Virus record (IMG/VR): IMGVR_UViG_3300027763_000216
Span: 1-25,991 of that record
Length of the DNA: 25,991 nucleotides
Strand: one strand, 5' to 3'
Source of the DNA: a virus
Shown: positions 13,678 through 21,961 of the stretch, one piece after another
Numbering within the stretch: the first letter of the stretch is position 1
Layout of the letters: every line of letters begins with the position of its first letter
Program-made: the position numbers and the translations under genes
Notes under the pieces: model-generated
Seen by the model: the letters and a program-made list of their open reading frames with translations, nothing else
What the model was told of the DNA's origin: nothing
The model's database searches: none

Positions 13678-14736
13678 TTAAAGCCTGCCGTCCATCGCCT
13701 GACCTAATTGTTCGGCTAATAATGAACGTCTGTCCTTTGCATCTCCCTTAGACACTTGACCGCTAGGTGTAACGGATCGTGGACTAATAGCAGTTGCTTT
13801 GGCTCGTGCTACTTGCTGCGCCTTAGATGCTTGGCTACTAGTTGATTTCAGGAGTCTATCCGTCTCCAACTTGTAGGCTTCATCGTTCATACGCACAGCT
13901 TTCGAATAAGCCGTTTCTAGGTTTTGGGCTAAACCTCGCTCAAGGAGTTGAGCCATATCTTCCCTTACCATTTCAAAGTGCGGAAACCGCTCCTTGTCAC
14001 TACTAACTCGATTGATTTCTTGGTTTAATCGAGCATTTTCTTCTTGATCACGAATCGCTGACAGTTGCTGAACTTGTTGCTGTGTAGCTTGAAGTTGTTG
14101 CATTAACTGTTGTTGATACGGATCAACATATTGCTGTTCAGGCATTTGTATGCCGTCTTGGTTTAATTGTATTCCATAATCTTGTGCAAGTCTATGAAAC
14201 ATCTGTACCTTCTCTTGGTACGGAGCTTTAGATAGAACCATGTGCGCCCGACCTAAGTTATTAATCCATGCTACAGGGTGAATATTCTGTGCCTGTAACT
14301 CAGGGATGAATGGCCCAATAGCTTCAGTTAATTGTCTAGCTCTATCCGCTTCCTCTTTGTAAGTAGATACTCCACGTCTGTACTCATTCTCACGTTGGTT
14401 GGCATAGTCAGCAAATTTAGCAAACTCTTGTTTATCAAGAGGCTTACCATCCTTCAACTTGTCCCAAACTTCTACATACTCTTTTTTCCAAGTAGTCGGT
14501 TTTTTGACTTCTTCTACTTGTTCTTCGGGTTCTTCTTCGTCAGGGGTAGAAGATTCGGGTTCATCTTTTTCAGTAAATCTACCCTGTTCATCACGAGCCT
14601 GTGCTTCATTTTCTGCTTCAATAGGGTCATCATTGACCTCTATTTCTTTTTCTTCAGGGGCTTCTAATGTACCTTCTTCAGCTTGATCAAGTGCTGCTTC
14701 TATCATATCCCTGCGACTTTCTAATTCTTCTGACAT
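13678..14736 (-). CDS. Scaffolding protein
   Basis: 352 residues. The N-terminal 85 residues are strongly acidic and low-complexity (EEEPEEQVEEVKKP with repeated EAEN/DEPE segments). The middle is helical with VPK-like TTWKKEYVEVWDKLKDGKPL, a Gln-rich coiled coil at about 200-240 (QQQLMQQLQATQQQVQQLSA), and a basic Ser-rich C-terminus (SKGDAKDRRSLLAEQLGQAM) suited to capsid binding. Composition, helical content and the position directly upstream of the major capsid gene are standard for podovirus scaffolds, which direct procapsid assembly and then leave or are removed. AGGA precedes the start. Confidence 0.82.
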   Translation of the reverse strand: MSEELESRRDMIEAALDQAEEGTLEAPEEKEIEVNDDPIEAENEAQARDEQGRFTEKDEPESSTPDEEEPEEQVEEVKKPTTWKKEYVEVWDKLKDGKPLDKQEFAKFADYANQRENEYRRGVSTYKEEADRARQLTEAIGPFIPELQAQNIHPVAWINNLGRAHMVLSKAPYQEKVQMFHRLAQDYGIQLNQDGIQMPEQQYVDPYQQQLMQQLQATQQQVQQLSAIRDQEENARLNQEINRVSSDKERFPHFEMVREDMAQLLERGLAQNLETAYSKAVRMNDEAYKLETDRLLKSTSSQASKAQQVARAKATAISPRSVTPSGQVSKGDAKDRRSLLAEQLGQAMDGRL

Positions 14737-14744
14737 GGCGATTC

Positions 14745-15143
14745 CTATCTGTAGTTAAGTTTTGAGTATGCTATTTCAGCAATTTGACGTTTTCTAGCTT
14801 CATTGTCTTTAGTGCTAAATTCGTGTTTTTTCTGTGTCATTGGCAAATCATTACCGACCTCAACGCAGTTATTACGTTTTAAGTTCTCACGATGCTTAGA
14901 CCGACTAGATACCCAAGAACCGTCTGCCATAGATATATGACCTGCAATATCAGGGATTACCATAGGTGCTTGTTTGGGAGTCATAGCCTCTTTTTCCTTC
15001 CATGCAGCCTCACCTTCAGGAGAACCTATCTCATAATTCCAGTACATGAGGTACTTTTCTTTGTCACTCAATTGAGCTTCGTCAACTTCTTCATAGTCAC
15101 TCTTACATAAAGGGCAACATTTATGGACTTTTACAACAGACAT
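14745..15143 (-). CDS. Small conserved structural-region protein with CxxC N-terminus (132 residues)
   Basis: The N-terminus is MSVVKVHKCCPLCKSDYEE: one CPLC pair, but I see no second Cys pair to complete a zinc ribbon, so metal binding is uncertain. The middle and end contain PMVIPDIAGHISMADGSWVS and SSRSKHRENLKRNNCVEVGN, a combination ('G-x-x-V/I-x-SR-S-K-H-R-E-x-L-x-R-x-x-x-VEVGN') I recall from small proteins near podovirus capsid genes. The function is unknown; a head-assembly or regulatory role is possible. TAATG overlap with the glycosyltransferase gene, good AAGGAG site. Confidence 0.7.
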   Translation of the reverse strand: MSVVKVHKCCPLCKSDYEEVDEAQLSDKEKYLMYWNYEIGSPEGEAAWKEKEAMTPKQAPMVIPDIAGHISMADGSWVSSRSKHRENLKRNNCVEVGNDLPMTQKKHEFSTKDNEARKRQIAEIAYSKLNYR

Positions 15144-16045
15144 TACATTCTCCTTATTAATTCAGGTACTTGGTCGTACTCATGGGGTCTTAAACAAACA
15201 ACGCTATCATACCAACGTGCATTTTTCCATCGCCAGCAAACAAATTCTTCTTTGGGTAATAAAACAATGGTTTTTATGCCTAATGCACCAGCCAAGTGTG
15301 CCGTTCCTGTGTCTACGGTCACAATTCCCTTGCAGGCTTTCATGTGTGAGGCTGATTTAGACCAATCTTTTTGCCATCCGTCATCAGGTAAGGCGTTAAA
15401 TAAGCCTTCAGTCTTGGGATTTAGGCTATAACAGTCCGATCCTGTGAGTTTTTCCATCTCACGCATATCCATTGACTTGATGTAGTACAGCATTTGCTTA
15501 GATGCCTCCCAATTTACCCCTATCTTGCTAGGAATATTGCTTGGTTCAGCATGAAAATACCCCTCAGAACCTACAATTCTATGTTTATTAACTGGAAATA
15601 GACATTTAACCGATGGGTGCATCAAGCTAATGTAATAAGGTAAAGACATTGACCCTATCCAGTAATCAGAAGTTAATGTGTCCACATCATCAATTTCATT
15701 GGTAAATTTATCTATGCACTCCATCTGACCTAATAAGTAATGTAAGGAAGATTCTTGTAGGACAATGACTTTCTTAGCCCCCAAAGCCTTTAATGCTGGC
15801 AAGAATCTAGCATACATAAAGATGTCACCATATCCCTGTTCCATCTGAACGGTAATGGTTTTCCCTAATAAAGACTCACCTCGCCATACAGGTACATTTT
15901 TTAGTGTTGGGCCATATCCTTGAGCTTGTTTTCCAATAATTTCAGGATGCCAACGATACTCAAATAAACGAAATCCTTGTTCGTAGCGTCCAGCATGAAG
16001 GTGTTCGTATGCTAATTTATATTGGTGGTCTACATTAGAAATAAT
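15143..16045 (-). CDS. GT9-type glycosyltransferase with non-canonical start (AUU or frameshift)
   Basis: The C-terminal 233 residues from ATG 15844 contain the start of a GT-B fold (MEQGYGDIFMYARFLPALKA) and the donor-site motif IVTVDTGTAHLAGALGIKTI, typical of ADP-heptose:LPS-type (GT9) transferases. The same frame is open upstream for 67 more residues carrying the family's usual preceding segment: HLHAGRYEQGFRLFEYRW (TPR-like helix), VPVWRGESLLGKTITVQ. No ATG, GTG or TTG exists in that extension. GAGGA stands six bases before ATT 16043-16045, which is the best start. The other options are a -1 shift from the upstream gene, or a truncated gene starting at 15844. The acceptor is unknown, possibly virion or cell-surface sugar. 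Confidence 0.72.
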   Translation of the reverse strand: MISNVDHQYKLAYEHLHAGRYEQGFRLFEYRWHPEIIGKQAQGYGPTLKNVPVWRGESLLGKTITVQMEQGYGDIFMYARFLPALKALGAKKVIVLQESSLHYLLGQMECIDKFTNEIDDVDTLTSDYWIGSMSLPYYISLMHPSVKCLFPVNKHRIVGSEGYFHAEPSNIPSKIGVNWEASKQMLYYIKSMDMREMEKLTGSDCYSLNPKTEGLFNALPDDGWQKDWSKSASHMKACKGIVTVDTGTAHLAGALGIKTIVLLPKEEFVCWRWKNARWYDSVVCLRPHEYDQVPELIRRM

Positions 16046-16500
16046 ATGGCTTCCTCATCGTCTAGTTCCTCTAGGCGTTTGGCTTCCAATATTCTTAAAT
16101 GCGCTTGTAATCTAGCGAATTCTTGTCTTTGTGCCACCGCCTGTTGGAGATTATCCAGTTGTCGTTCAAGGTAGGCGATAGACCGTTGTAATTCAATTGT
16201 TTCAGCTAACGGTATATCAGCTTCAACCTCTTGTTTAAATTGTACTTTACTTTGCTTAACTTTGGCAACAGGTTTAGGATCAACTAAGTTGCGTATAGCA
16301 TCCTTACGGAAAGCGTTAGCATCTTTTGCAGACTGTTCAAGTTTGCGTTGACGTTCAGCAATCTTTTTTTCTAGACGTTGAATTCGTTTCCATTCTTCAT
16401 ATGTAAATCCATCCCCACCAACTTGCGTAGGGGTAGGTGAACTTGCTATCTGAAAAGCATTTACTTGAAACGCATTAGCTTGAAAAGCTGTTGCAAACAT
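16030..16500 (-). CDS. Coiled-coil virion-associated protein with NAFQ repeats (156 residues)
   Basis: The N-terminus has a repeated short unit: AFQANAFQVNAFQI (residues 5-18), a motif seen at the start of various phage structural proteins. From about residue 33 to the end it is a long charged coiled coil (EEWKRIQRLEKKIAERQRKL; LERQLDNLQQAVAQRQEF). There is no enzyme motif. It ends in the acidic LEELDDEEAILFLM, and its last 16 bases overlap the extended glycosyltransferase frame. It is probably a fibre-adjacent structural or assembly protein; the role is unknown. TAATG overlap with the preceding mini-protein. Confidence 0.65.
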   Translation of the reverse strand: MFATAFQANAFQVNAFQIASSPTPTQVGGDGFTYEEWKRIQRLEKKIAERQRKLEQSAKDANAFRKDAIRNLVDPKPVAKVKQSKVQFKQEVEADIPLAETIELQRSIAYLERQLDNLQQAVAQRQEFARLQAHLRILEAKRLEELDDEEAILFLM

Positions 16501-16682
16501 TACAGAACTACCCAGCGAGACCCACTTGGTACGGTAACAGTAATTCCACTAGATACCGTTATTGGGCCAGTAGAATGAGCTGCGTATCCTGTAGGAATAG
16601 CAACAGATACTGTTACTGTTAAATTATTAACAACAAGCCCATTATTAGCTAATACTTGAGGAAGTGATGTAATTATTGTCAT
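16500..16682 (-). CDS. 60-residue fibre-tip-like mini-protein
   Basis: [20 protein letters not shown] begins the protein and [20 protein letters not shown] then RWVVL ends it. The last 25 residues closely match the C-terminus of the short fibre at 3263-3763. It looks like a small beta-roll that ends fibres. It has an ideal AGGAGG site four bases before ATG. As an independent protein it may add a tip to the 945-residue fibre or to the virion; the function is inferred. Confidence 0.7.
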   Translation of the reverse strand: MTIITSLPQVLANNGLVVNNLTVTVSVAIPTGYAAHSTGPITVSSGITVTVPSGSRWVVL

Positions 16683-16840
16683 TCTGCCTCCTGTGGTGTA
16701 TTACCTTGCTTTAACCATGCAAGATATTCTTGATAATCTGCATTTGCAATATCAAATGGTATACAAGCATTATCTGATAAACGAATTATTGCTGTTGTAT
16801 TTAATTTATTATCAAATTTAATTTGTTTATAATTTTCCAT
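16679..16840 (-). CDS. XkdW-like/fibre-assembly-like mini-protein (53 residues)
   Basis: Runs from ATG 16838-16840 to TGA 16679-16681. It begins [13 protein letters not shown] and ends with [20 protein letters not shown] then GNTPQEAE. The 'IPFD-x-AN-x-DYQ-x-YLAWL-x-x-GNTP' pattern is common in small proteins beside phage fibre genes. It lies just downstream of the 945-residue fibre gene with 2 bases between, and its stop overlaps the next start (ATGA). Probably a fibre helper; no biochemical role can be read from sequence. Confidence 0.75.
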   Translation of the reverse strand: MENYKQIKFDNKLNTTAIIRLSDNACIPFDIANADYQEYLAWLKQGNTPQEAE

Positions 16841-16842
16841 TA

Positions 16843-19680
16843 TTATAATTCCGCATTAAAAGCTAAATAAGTGGTTGTTGATGTAGCTAAATTACCAAAT
16901 CCTAAACCACTATTTACAATTAAACCTGTATTTGTTGTATATAACAAAACATTTCTTACGTTTGCTTGATAAAATCCAATAACTGTAGGCGATGGATAAG
17001 TGCCATTTGTTATTAAAACAAAAGTGCTTGCCCCAGAACTTAATAATGTAGGCCCTGCTCTCATATCAACAGGATGTTGAAAAACAAATTCCGCTTGCGT
17101 AGTAGTAATTACATATCCAGTATTCATACGCAAAACATCACTACCTGTTGTAGCTCCACGAAGAATATAATAATATCTTTGAGCCAACGCTAATTCAGTT
17201 CCATAACTTCTTTGGTCAAATGGTGTGGCAATAGAACCTAATTCTAATTGTGCATTACCAATTTGAAATGTTCCACTTGTTTGTGAACCAACACTAAATA
17301 TAATTTGTAAGCCTGTAATTGCAGCACTAGGAATAGAAATTTGCGTTGAATAAGTTGTTAATGTAGAACTTACTGTAAATGTACCTGTTGCAATTTGTGT
17401 CGAACTTGTCCAGACATCCGTAGAACCAGCGTAATATGCAGTCCATGTAACCGTAGTCAAAAGTGAATTTGCAATACTAGCAGATAAAGTAACTGTTTGC
17501 CCCGCTAAATCATAACAATTAACTGCTTCAATTCGTTGTCCAATACCAATTGCAGTTACACTTGCTGCACCTGTAGCTTGAATTAAATTTTTGTTATTTC
17601 CTGATCCTGCAACTTGAGCAACAGTAACGGCTGCTCCTGTGTAGTATGCAAACCATCTATCTACTGATGGATAAGTCGCAGTTGTTGTTGGCAATCCATT
17701 ACCTGCCGTACCACTTGTCCCACGTTGAGCTATTTGAAACTTACCGTTTATAAATCTGTTTTTAAATCCAAAAGAATTAGGTACGTTTCCTACAACACCA
17801 TTGTTATTTATTAAAACATTACCATTTGTGCCACTTTGAACTAAACTTGTCCCTACAGATAGATTTGTTGGAGTTACTGTGCCTGTTGAAAAAGCAATCA
17901 CTTCAACAATATCGCCTGTAGCACGACCTTGTGCTAATACTACGGTTGTGCCATTCGATGCCGTATAATCTGCTGCATTTAATAATGTACCATTGACATA
18001 AACTTGAATATAACCAACGGTATAACTGACTGTAAATGTTGTTTGACCCACTGTTGACGTAAAACTGGTACGACTGTAAGCATTACCTAAACTAGCCCAA
18101 GATGTGTCTGTGCCGTCTGTTGTTAAGTATTTACCACTATTACTTGTTTGGCTTGGAGCAAGAGCATTGAAAGCTGAGTTAGCTGTTGTCTGACCTGTTC
18201 CACCATTCAGAATCGGTAATGCAGTACCTGAATATGTTAAGGCTAATGTACCTGAACTTGTTATTGGACTGCCAGTCACCGTAAATATAGATGGTGCTGT
18301 CAATGCTACTGAAGTGACTGATCCGCTACCTTTGTTGTTAAAAGTAGTCCAATCAGTAGATGTAAGATAGCCACTTACTGAAGTAGTGGCTGCTGGCATG
18401 GATATAGCTGGAGTATTGCCACCACTAGATACAACAGGACTTGTACCTGTTACGCTTGTAACCGTACCACCTGATGATGGACTTGTATTAGTAACCGTAA
18501 AGTTAGGGTAAGTACCAGTAACACTAATACCTGTACCACTTGTAATTGCTACCGTTTGATCAGGAGCAGTATTGGTAATGTTTAATGTACCACTAGAAGT
18601 AATTGGACTTCCTGTTATGCTAATTCCTGTGCCAGCAGTTGCAGCAACGCTTGTAACTGTACCGACAGATATTGATCCACCTAAACTTGTGCTAGTGCCA
18701 TTAATAGTAATAGCTGAGTTTGCTAATTGTGCGTTAGTTATTGTTCCTGATAAATCTGTAGTTGGAATTGTGGCAGATGCTGTTAATGCACTTGTGCCAC
18801 TACCTTTTACATAGCCTGTTAGTGTCGTAGCACCTGTACCACCACGATTAACGCTTACAGTATTACCGTTCCATGTTGCAGAAGTTATAGAGCCAGGATA
18901 ATCAAAAGTATTGGTTGACCATGATACATTTGCTGGTGTTGAATCATGACGATCCCAAGAGCCTGCTGCTATAGAATTATCAAGCAAAGATACAGTAACG
19001 AAACCACCTGAGTTGATAGTTGCAACTGTTGTCGATGAATTGTTTTGTACAGTTATTGCACCTGATGATTGATTATTATTAAAAGTAAACAATGCACCAT
19101 TTGGTAATGTTGTAGCATTAGGAAGTCGAATAATTTGACCACCTAAACCTGTAATTACCCAATTTTGTACAGAAGAAGCGGTCAAAACAATAGTTGTGCC
19201 ACTTGCCGCTTGACTTGTAAAGCCCTCAAATAAACAATTCGTTGTAATATTACCGTTGCTATCACGCAACACTACTGAATTTGCACCACTAGATAACGTA
19301 ACTCCAGTTCCACCATTAGCTACAGGTAATGCAGTACCTGAATAAGTTAAAGCCAATGTTCCTGAAGAAGTAACAGGACTTCCACTTACAGTAAATATAG
19401 ATGGTGCTGATAATCCTACGCTAGTAACAGTCCCTAATGGGTTGGTTGCCCATGACGTATCTGTTCCATCTGTTGTTAGATACTTACCTGAGTTACCTGT
19501 CTGACTAGGAGCAAGAGCATTAAATCCAGCGTTTGCAGTAGCCTGACCAGTACCTCCATTAATTACAGGAACAGTTCCGACTAAATCATGCGTATCATTC
19601 CAGTTAGACGGCTGGACAATCGTAGGATCGCCAGCATCAGGAATAGCACTTACAAACTTATGCTTTACGGTTATAGCCAT
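16843..19680 (-). CDS. Large tail fibre with internal repeats and carbohydrate-binding-like C-terminus (945 residues)
   Basis: The N-terminal attachment segment is [20 protein letters not shown] with [13 protein letters not shown], typical for fibres of this phage group. The shaft (about 35-530) is Gly/Thr/Ser-rich with repeated beta units: 'TSV-x-L-x-APSIFTV-x-GSP-x-TSSGTL' at 86-108 and 456-479, 'NGGTG[16 protein letters not shown]' at 41-61 and 492-512, and a partial copy near 342-366. About 535-600 is a small beta domain ([20 protein letters not shown]). From 640, [15 protein letters not shown] begins the sugar-binding-type fold, continuing to [20 protein letters not shown] at 811-830. 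It ends with a 115-residue tip. GGAG site before ATG; the start overlaps the portal stop. Confidence 0.88.
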   Translation of the reverse strand: MAITVKHKFVSAIPDAGDPTIVQPSNWNDTHDLVGTVPVINGGTGQATANAGFNALAPSQTGNSGKYLTTDGTDTSWATNPLGTVTSVGLSAPSIFTVSGSPVTSSGTLALTYSGTALPVANGGTGVTLSSGANSVVLRDSNGNITTNCLFEGFTSQAASGTTIVLTASSVQNWVITGLGGQIIRLPNATTLPNGALFTFNNNQSSGAITVQNNSSTTVATINSGGFVTVSLLDNSIAAGSWDRHDSTPANVSWSTNTFDYPGSITSATWNGNTVSVNRGGTGATTLTGYVKGSGTSALTASATIPTTDLSGTITNAQLANSAITINGTSTSLGGSISVGTVTSVAATAGTGISITGSPITSSGTLNITNTAPDQTVAITSGTGISVTGTYPNFTVTNTSPSSGGTVTSVTGTSPVVSSGGNTPAISMPAATTSVSGYLTSTDWTTFNNKGSGSVTSVALTAPSIFTVTGSPITSSGTLALTYSGTALPILNGGTGQTTANSAFNALAPSQTSNSGKYLTTDGTDTSWASLGNAYSRTSFTSTVGQTTFTVSYTVGYIQVYVNGTLLNAADYTASNGTTVVLAQGRATGDIVEVIAFSTGTVTPTNLSVGTSLVQSGTNGNVLINNNGVVGNVPNSFGFKNRFINGKFQIAQRGTSGTAGNGLPTTTATYPSVDRWFAYYTGAAVTVAQVAGSGNNKNLIQATGAASVTAIGIGQRIEAVNCYDLAGQTVTLSASIANSLLTTVTWTAYYAGSTDVWTSSTQIATGTFTVSSTLTTYSTQISIPSAAITGLQIIFSVGSQTSGTFQIGNAQLELGSIATPFDQRSYGTELALAQRYYYILRGATTGSDVLRMNTGYVITTTQAEFVFQHPVDMRAGPTLLSSGASTFVLITNGTYPSPTVIGFYQANVRNVLLYTTNTGLIVNSGLGFGNLATSTTTYLAFNAEL
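18193..18321 (-). repeat. Fibre shaft repeat, copy 2
   Basis: Encodes residues 454-496, pairing with 19303-19431. It is followed in the protein by the second copy of the [22 protein letters not shown] unit (first copy about 19447-19560, second about 18094-18207). Confidence 0.75.
19303..19431 (-). repeat. Fibre shaft repeat, copy 1
   Basis: Encodes residues 84-126 of the large fibre. It is near-identical at protein level to 18193-18321 ([12 protein letters not shown] is exact), consistent with internal duplication of a shaft unit. Confidence 0.75.
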
Positions 19681-21959
19681 TATTGAACTCCAATAATCTT
19701 ACCGTCTGCGCCTCTTAATACCTGTTTGGGTCTATTCTGATTCTCGTTCATTGTAGTCATAATTTGACCTAAAGCCTGTGTCATTTGTTGATTACCTTGT
19801 TCAATAGCTTGAGCAATGGGTGCTAATGGGTGTTGCATTGACTCAGCCATATCTTGTTCAGTCATGTAAGCCATTGCACCGTTGGATTCATCCGCACCGA
19901 TTCTAGCAACTTCAATCTTAGCACCGTTGTTAATGTGAGCCAGTAAGACTTGAGTGTTGCGCTCTGTCATCATCTTCATTTGGGCTACTTTTAAATCCAT
20001 CTCGGCTTGACGCATATTACGCTGATCTTCCAACTGGAATTTAAGCTGATTCTCTTGTGCTTGGTACTCTTGTTTAGCCTTCTCAAGTTCCATCTGCATC
20101 TGAATCTTCTGTTGTTCAAACTGAGAAGATTGTTGAGCTTGTTGTGCAGCAGCTTGCATCTTAGCCTGAGCCAACTGCATTTCCATCTGTAATTTCTGTT
20201 GTTCAGGTGATGGTGGTTTAGGTTGACCTGCTGTTTGTTTAGCTTGTTCTCTAAACTTATCGGCAGTCTCATCAATGATACCTTCAAGACCCTTACCGAC
20301 TTTGTAGGCAGTAACAGCAAACTTAACCATCTCCATAAGCATCGGAGTAAGTTCAGGAATAGACTGTGCTGCTGGGATAACTTGTTGCATAAACGCACCG
20401 ACAGATTGTAAAAACTCCATGCGATTTTGCTTTTCTGCCTGCTCATCCTGATAAATCATTGAGTCTGAAGTGACCTCAATACGGAAGTTCTTAGCAGGTT
20501 CGTTCTTTAATAGCTCTAAAGCCTGTGGAATGAGCATTTTATCCGCATCGGATAGCTGCATTGCACCTGAAATCTTGATAATCGTGTCATCAGTAAAGTG
20601 ATTACAGATAATCTGCGCTTTAATTGACAATAAGCTAGTAGCGAAGTTCACTACATCATGCTGCATAGTCTTTAATCGACCTGAAGCGTTGTTACTCTTA
20701 ATGATTTGTGCGCCAAGTGTTTCATTAGGGTCTGTTTGACCCCTCTGAATGTCAGCAATTCCCATAATCTCGTAAATTTGGGACTTAACCTGATCCATTG
20801 CTGTATATGATGACTGTAAAGCTGAAGCAATAGGTTGAATATCCACCAAATTGATAGCACCAGCCATACCTTGTTTCTCAGCAAATGCTCCCCAATTTTT
20901 AATCGGAAGCAATGCGTTATTATCGCCTTCTGTAAATAGACGTTGTAAGCTAGGCTCTGACGCATCGTATACACCACGCACTTTAAGAGCTTGAATAAAG
21001 CCATCAATACGGTCTGCAAGGGTATCTAACTGTCTAGCTTGGTCTTGGTACAAAGCAAAATCAGGTACAGGAATTAATGAATCTGTGGTGATTGTTGCGT
21101 ATAAAGGTTTAGGACAAGGCCAAAAGTTCTCTAACTTTAATGGGTCAGGCTTAGTATCAAGGATTTTACCCATTGACTTCGATAGCCAAATAACTTCACC
21201 AGTTGTTTTATCCCAAATCTCGTAGATACAGGCTTCGCTTGCGCCCTCACCCATCTTTTCGTTGAATGTTTTGGTAGTCTCAGGCTTGGTATCTAGTGGA
21301 ACTTTACCGCCTAGTTCTTCACCAAAGCGTTCAACTAATGCAGGGCGACCTAAATAGACTTTTCTCCATACGGCAGTTACTTCTTCCCATGTCCGAGCGA
21401 TAGTGTGACCAAAGTCTCTCCAAGCTACATAGTCTACAGGCGCACATTCGTACTCAATACGTTCCTGATCTTCACGATGCATACCGCCTTCAGTTTCTGC
21501 CTCGTCTATATCTTCAGTAATTTGATAGCCATCATCAGGCGCACCCTCAGCCTCACCGCCTTCTGTCCCGACAATATGAGGTTCATAACGCACCCAAGAT
21601 GTACCACGTCCACCAAGTAATCTATCCAATACGGATGATTTCATGGCTGAGTTATAGTCAGCATAATGCTCAATCTCGTACTCAAGCGCACGTTCTAGCA
21701 TCATTGAGGCTACCCTACCTACTGGATCGTTATCTCTAAACCTACGGCTTACGTCAGGTCTAGGAAGTCTAGCAAAGATAGCTGGGGTGATTGTCTGTAC
21801 GTTAGACCACAGAATATTAAACTTAGCATTAGGATTATTTCTTGAGCGACTGTCATCACGATACCGTTTAACAATCTTATCGCTACGACTTTCCCAGTCT
21901 TTGTAAGTTCGTTCGTACTGAGCTATGCAGTTGTACCAGTCTTGGTATGTATGTTCCAT
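19680..21959 (-). CDS. Portal protein, P22-like
   Basis: 759 residues, the size class of P22-type portals. The N-terminus has a conserved wing/stem set: YERTYKDWESRSDKIVKRYR, NAKFNILWSNVQTITPAIFA with RLPRPDV, then SSVLDRLLGGRGTSWVRYEP. A helical middle includes YQDQARQLDTLADRIDGFIQ and MGIADIQRGQTDPNETLGAQ. The C-terminal 190 residues are a Gln/Met/Lys-rich coiled coil (barrel-like extension), followed by a short tail. It forms the dodecameric ring for DNA entry and exit and lies directly after the large terminase. AGGAT precedes the start. Confidence 0.9.
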   Translation of the reverse strand: MEHTYQDWYNCIAQYERTYKDWESRSDKIVKRYRDDSRSRNNPNAKFNILWSNVQTITPAIFARLPRPDVSRRFRDNDPVGRVASMMLERALEYEIEHYADYNSAMKSSVLDRLLGGRGTSWVRYEPHIVGTEGGEAEGAPDDGYQITEDIDEAETEGGMHREDQERIEYECAPVDYVAWRDFGHTIARTWEEVTAVWRKVYLGRPALVERFGEELGGKVPLDTKPETTKTFNEKMGEGASEACIYEIWDKTTGEVIWLSKSMGKILDTKPDPLKLENFWPCPKPLYATITTDSLIPVPDFALYQDQARQLDTLADRIDGFIQALKVRGVYDASEPSLQRLFTEGDNNALLPIKNWGAFAEKQGMAGAINLVDIQPIASALQSSYTAMDQVKSQIYEIMGIADIQRGQTDPNETLGAQIIKSNNASGRLKTMQHDVVNFATSLLSIKAQIICNHFTDDTIIKISGAMQLSDADKMLIPQALELLKNEPAKNFRIEVTSDSMIYQDEQAEKQNRMEFLQSVGAFMQQVIPAAQSIPELTPMLMEMVKFAVTAYKVGKGLEGIIDETADKFREQAKQTAGQPKPPSPEQQKLQMEMQLAQAKMQAAAQQAQQSSQFEQQKIQMQMELEKAKQEYQAQENQLKFQLEDQRNMRQAEMDLKVAQMKMMTERNTQVLLAHINNGAKIEVARIGADESNGAMAYMTEQDMAESMQHPLAPIAQAIEQGNQQMTQALGQIMTTMNENQNRPKQVLRGADGKIIGVQ

Positions 21960-21961
21960 AT

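Noticed and set aside
14332-14686. Plus-strand open frames opposite the scaffold gene
   Set aside because: They are Phe/Ser-rich mirror images of the Glu-rich minus-strand gene, with no ribosome binding site.
20007-20446. Leu-rich frames on both strands over the portal C-terminus
   Set aside because: Produced by Gln-rich coiled-coil codons read in other frames. The hydrophobic look is an artefact.
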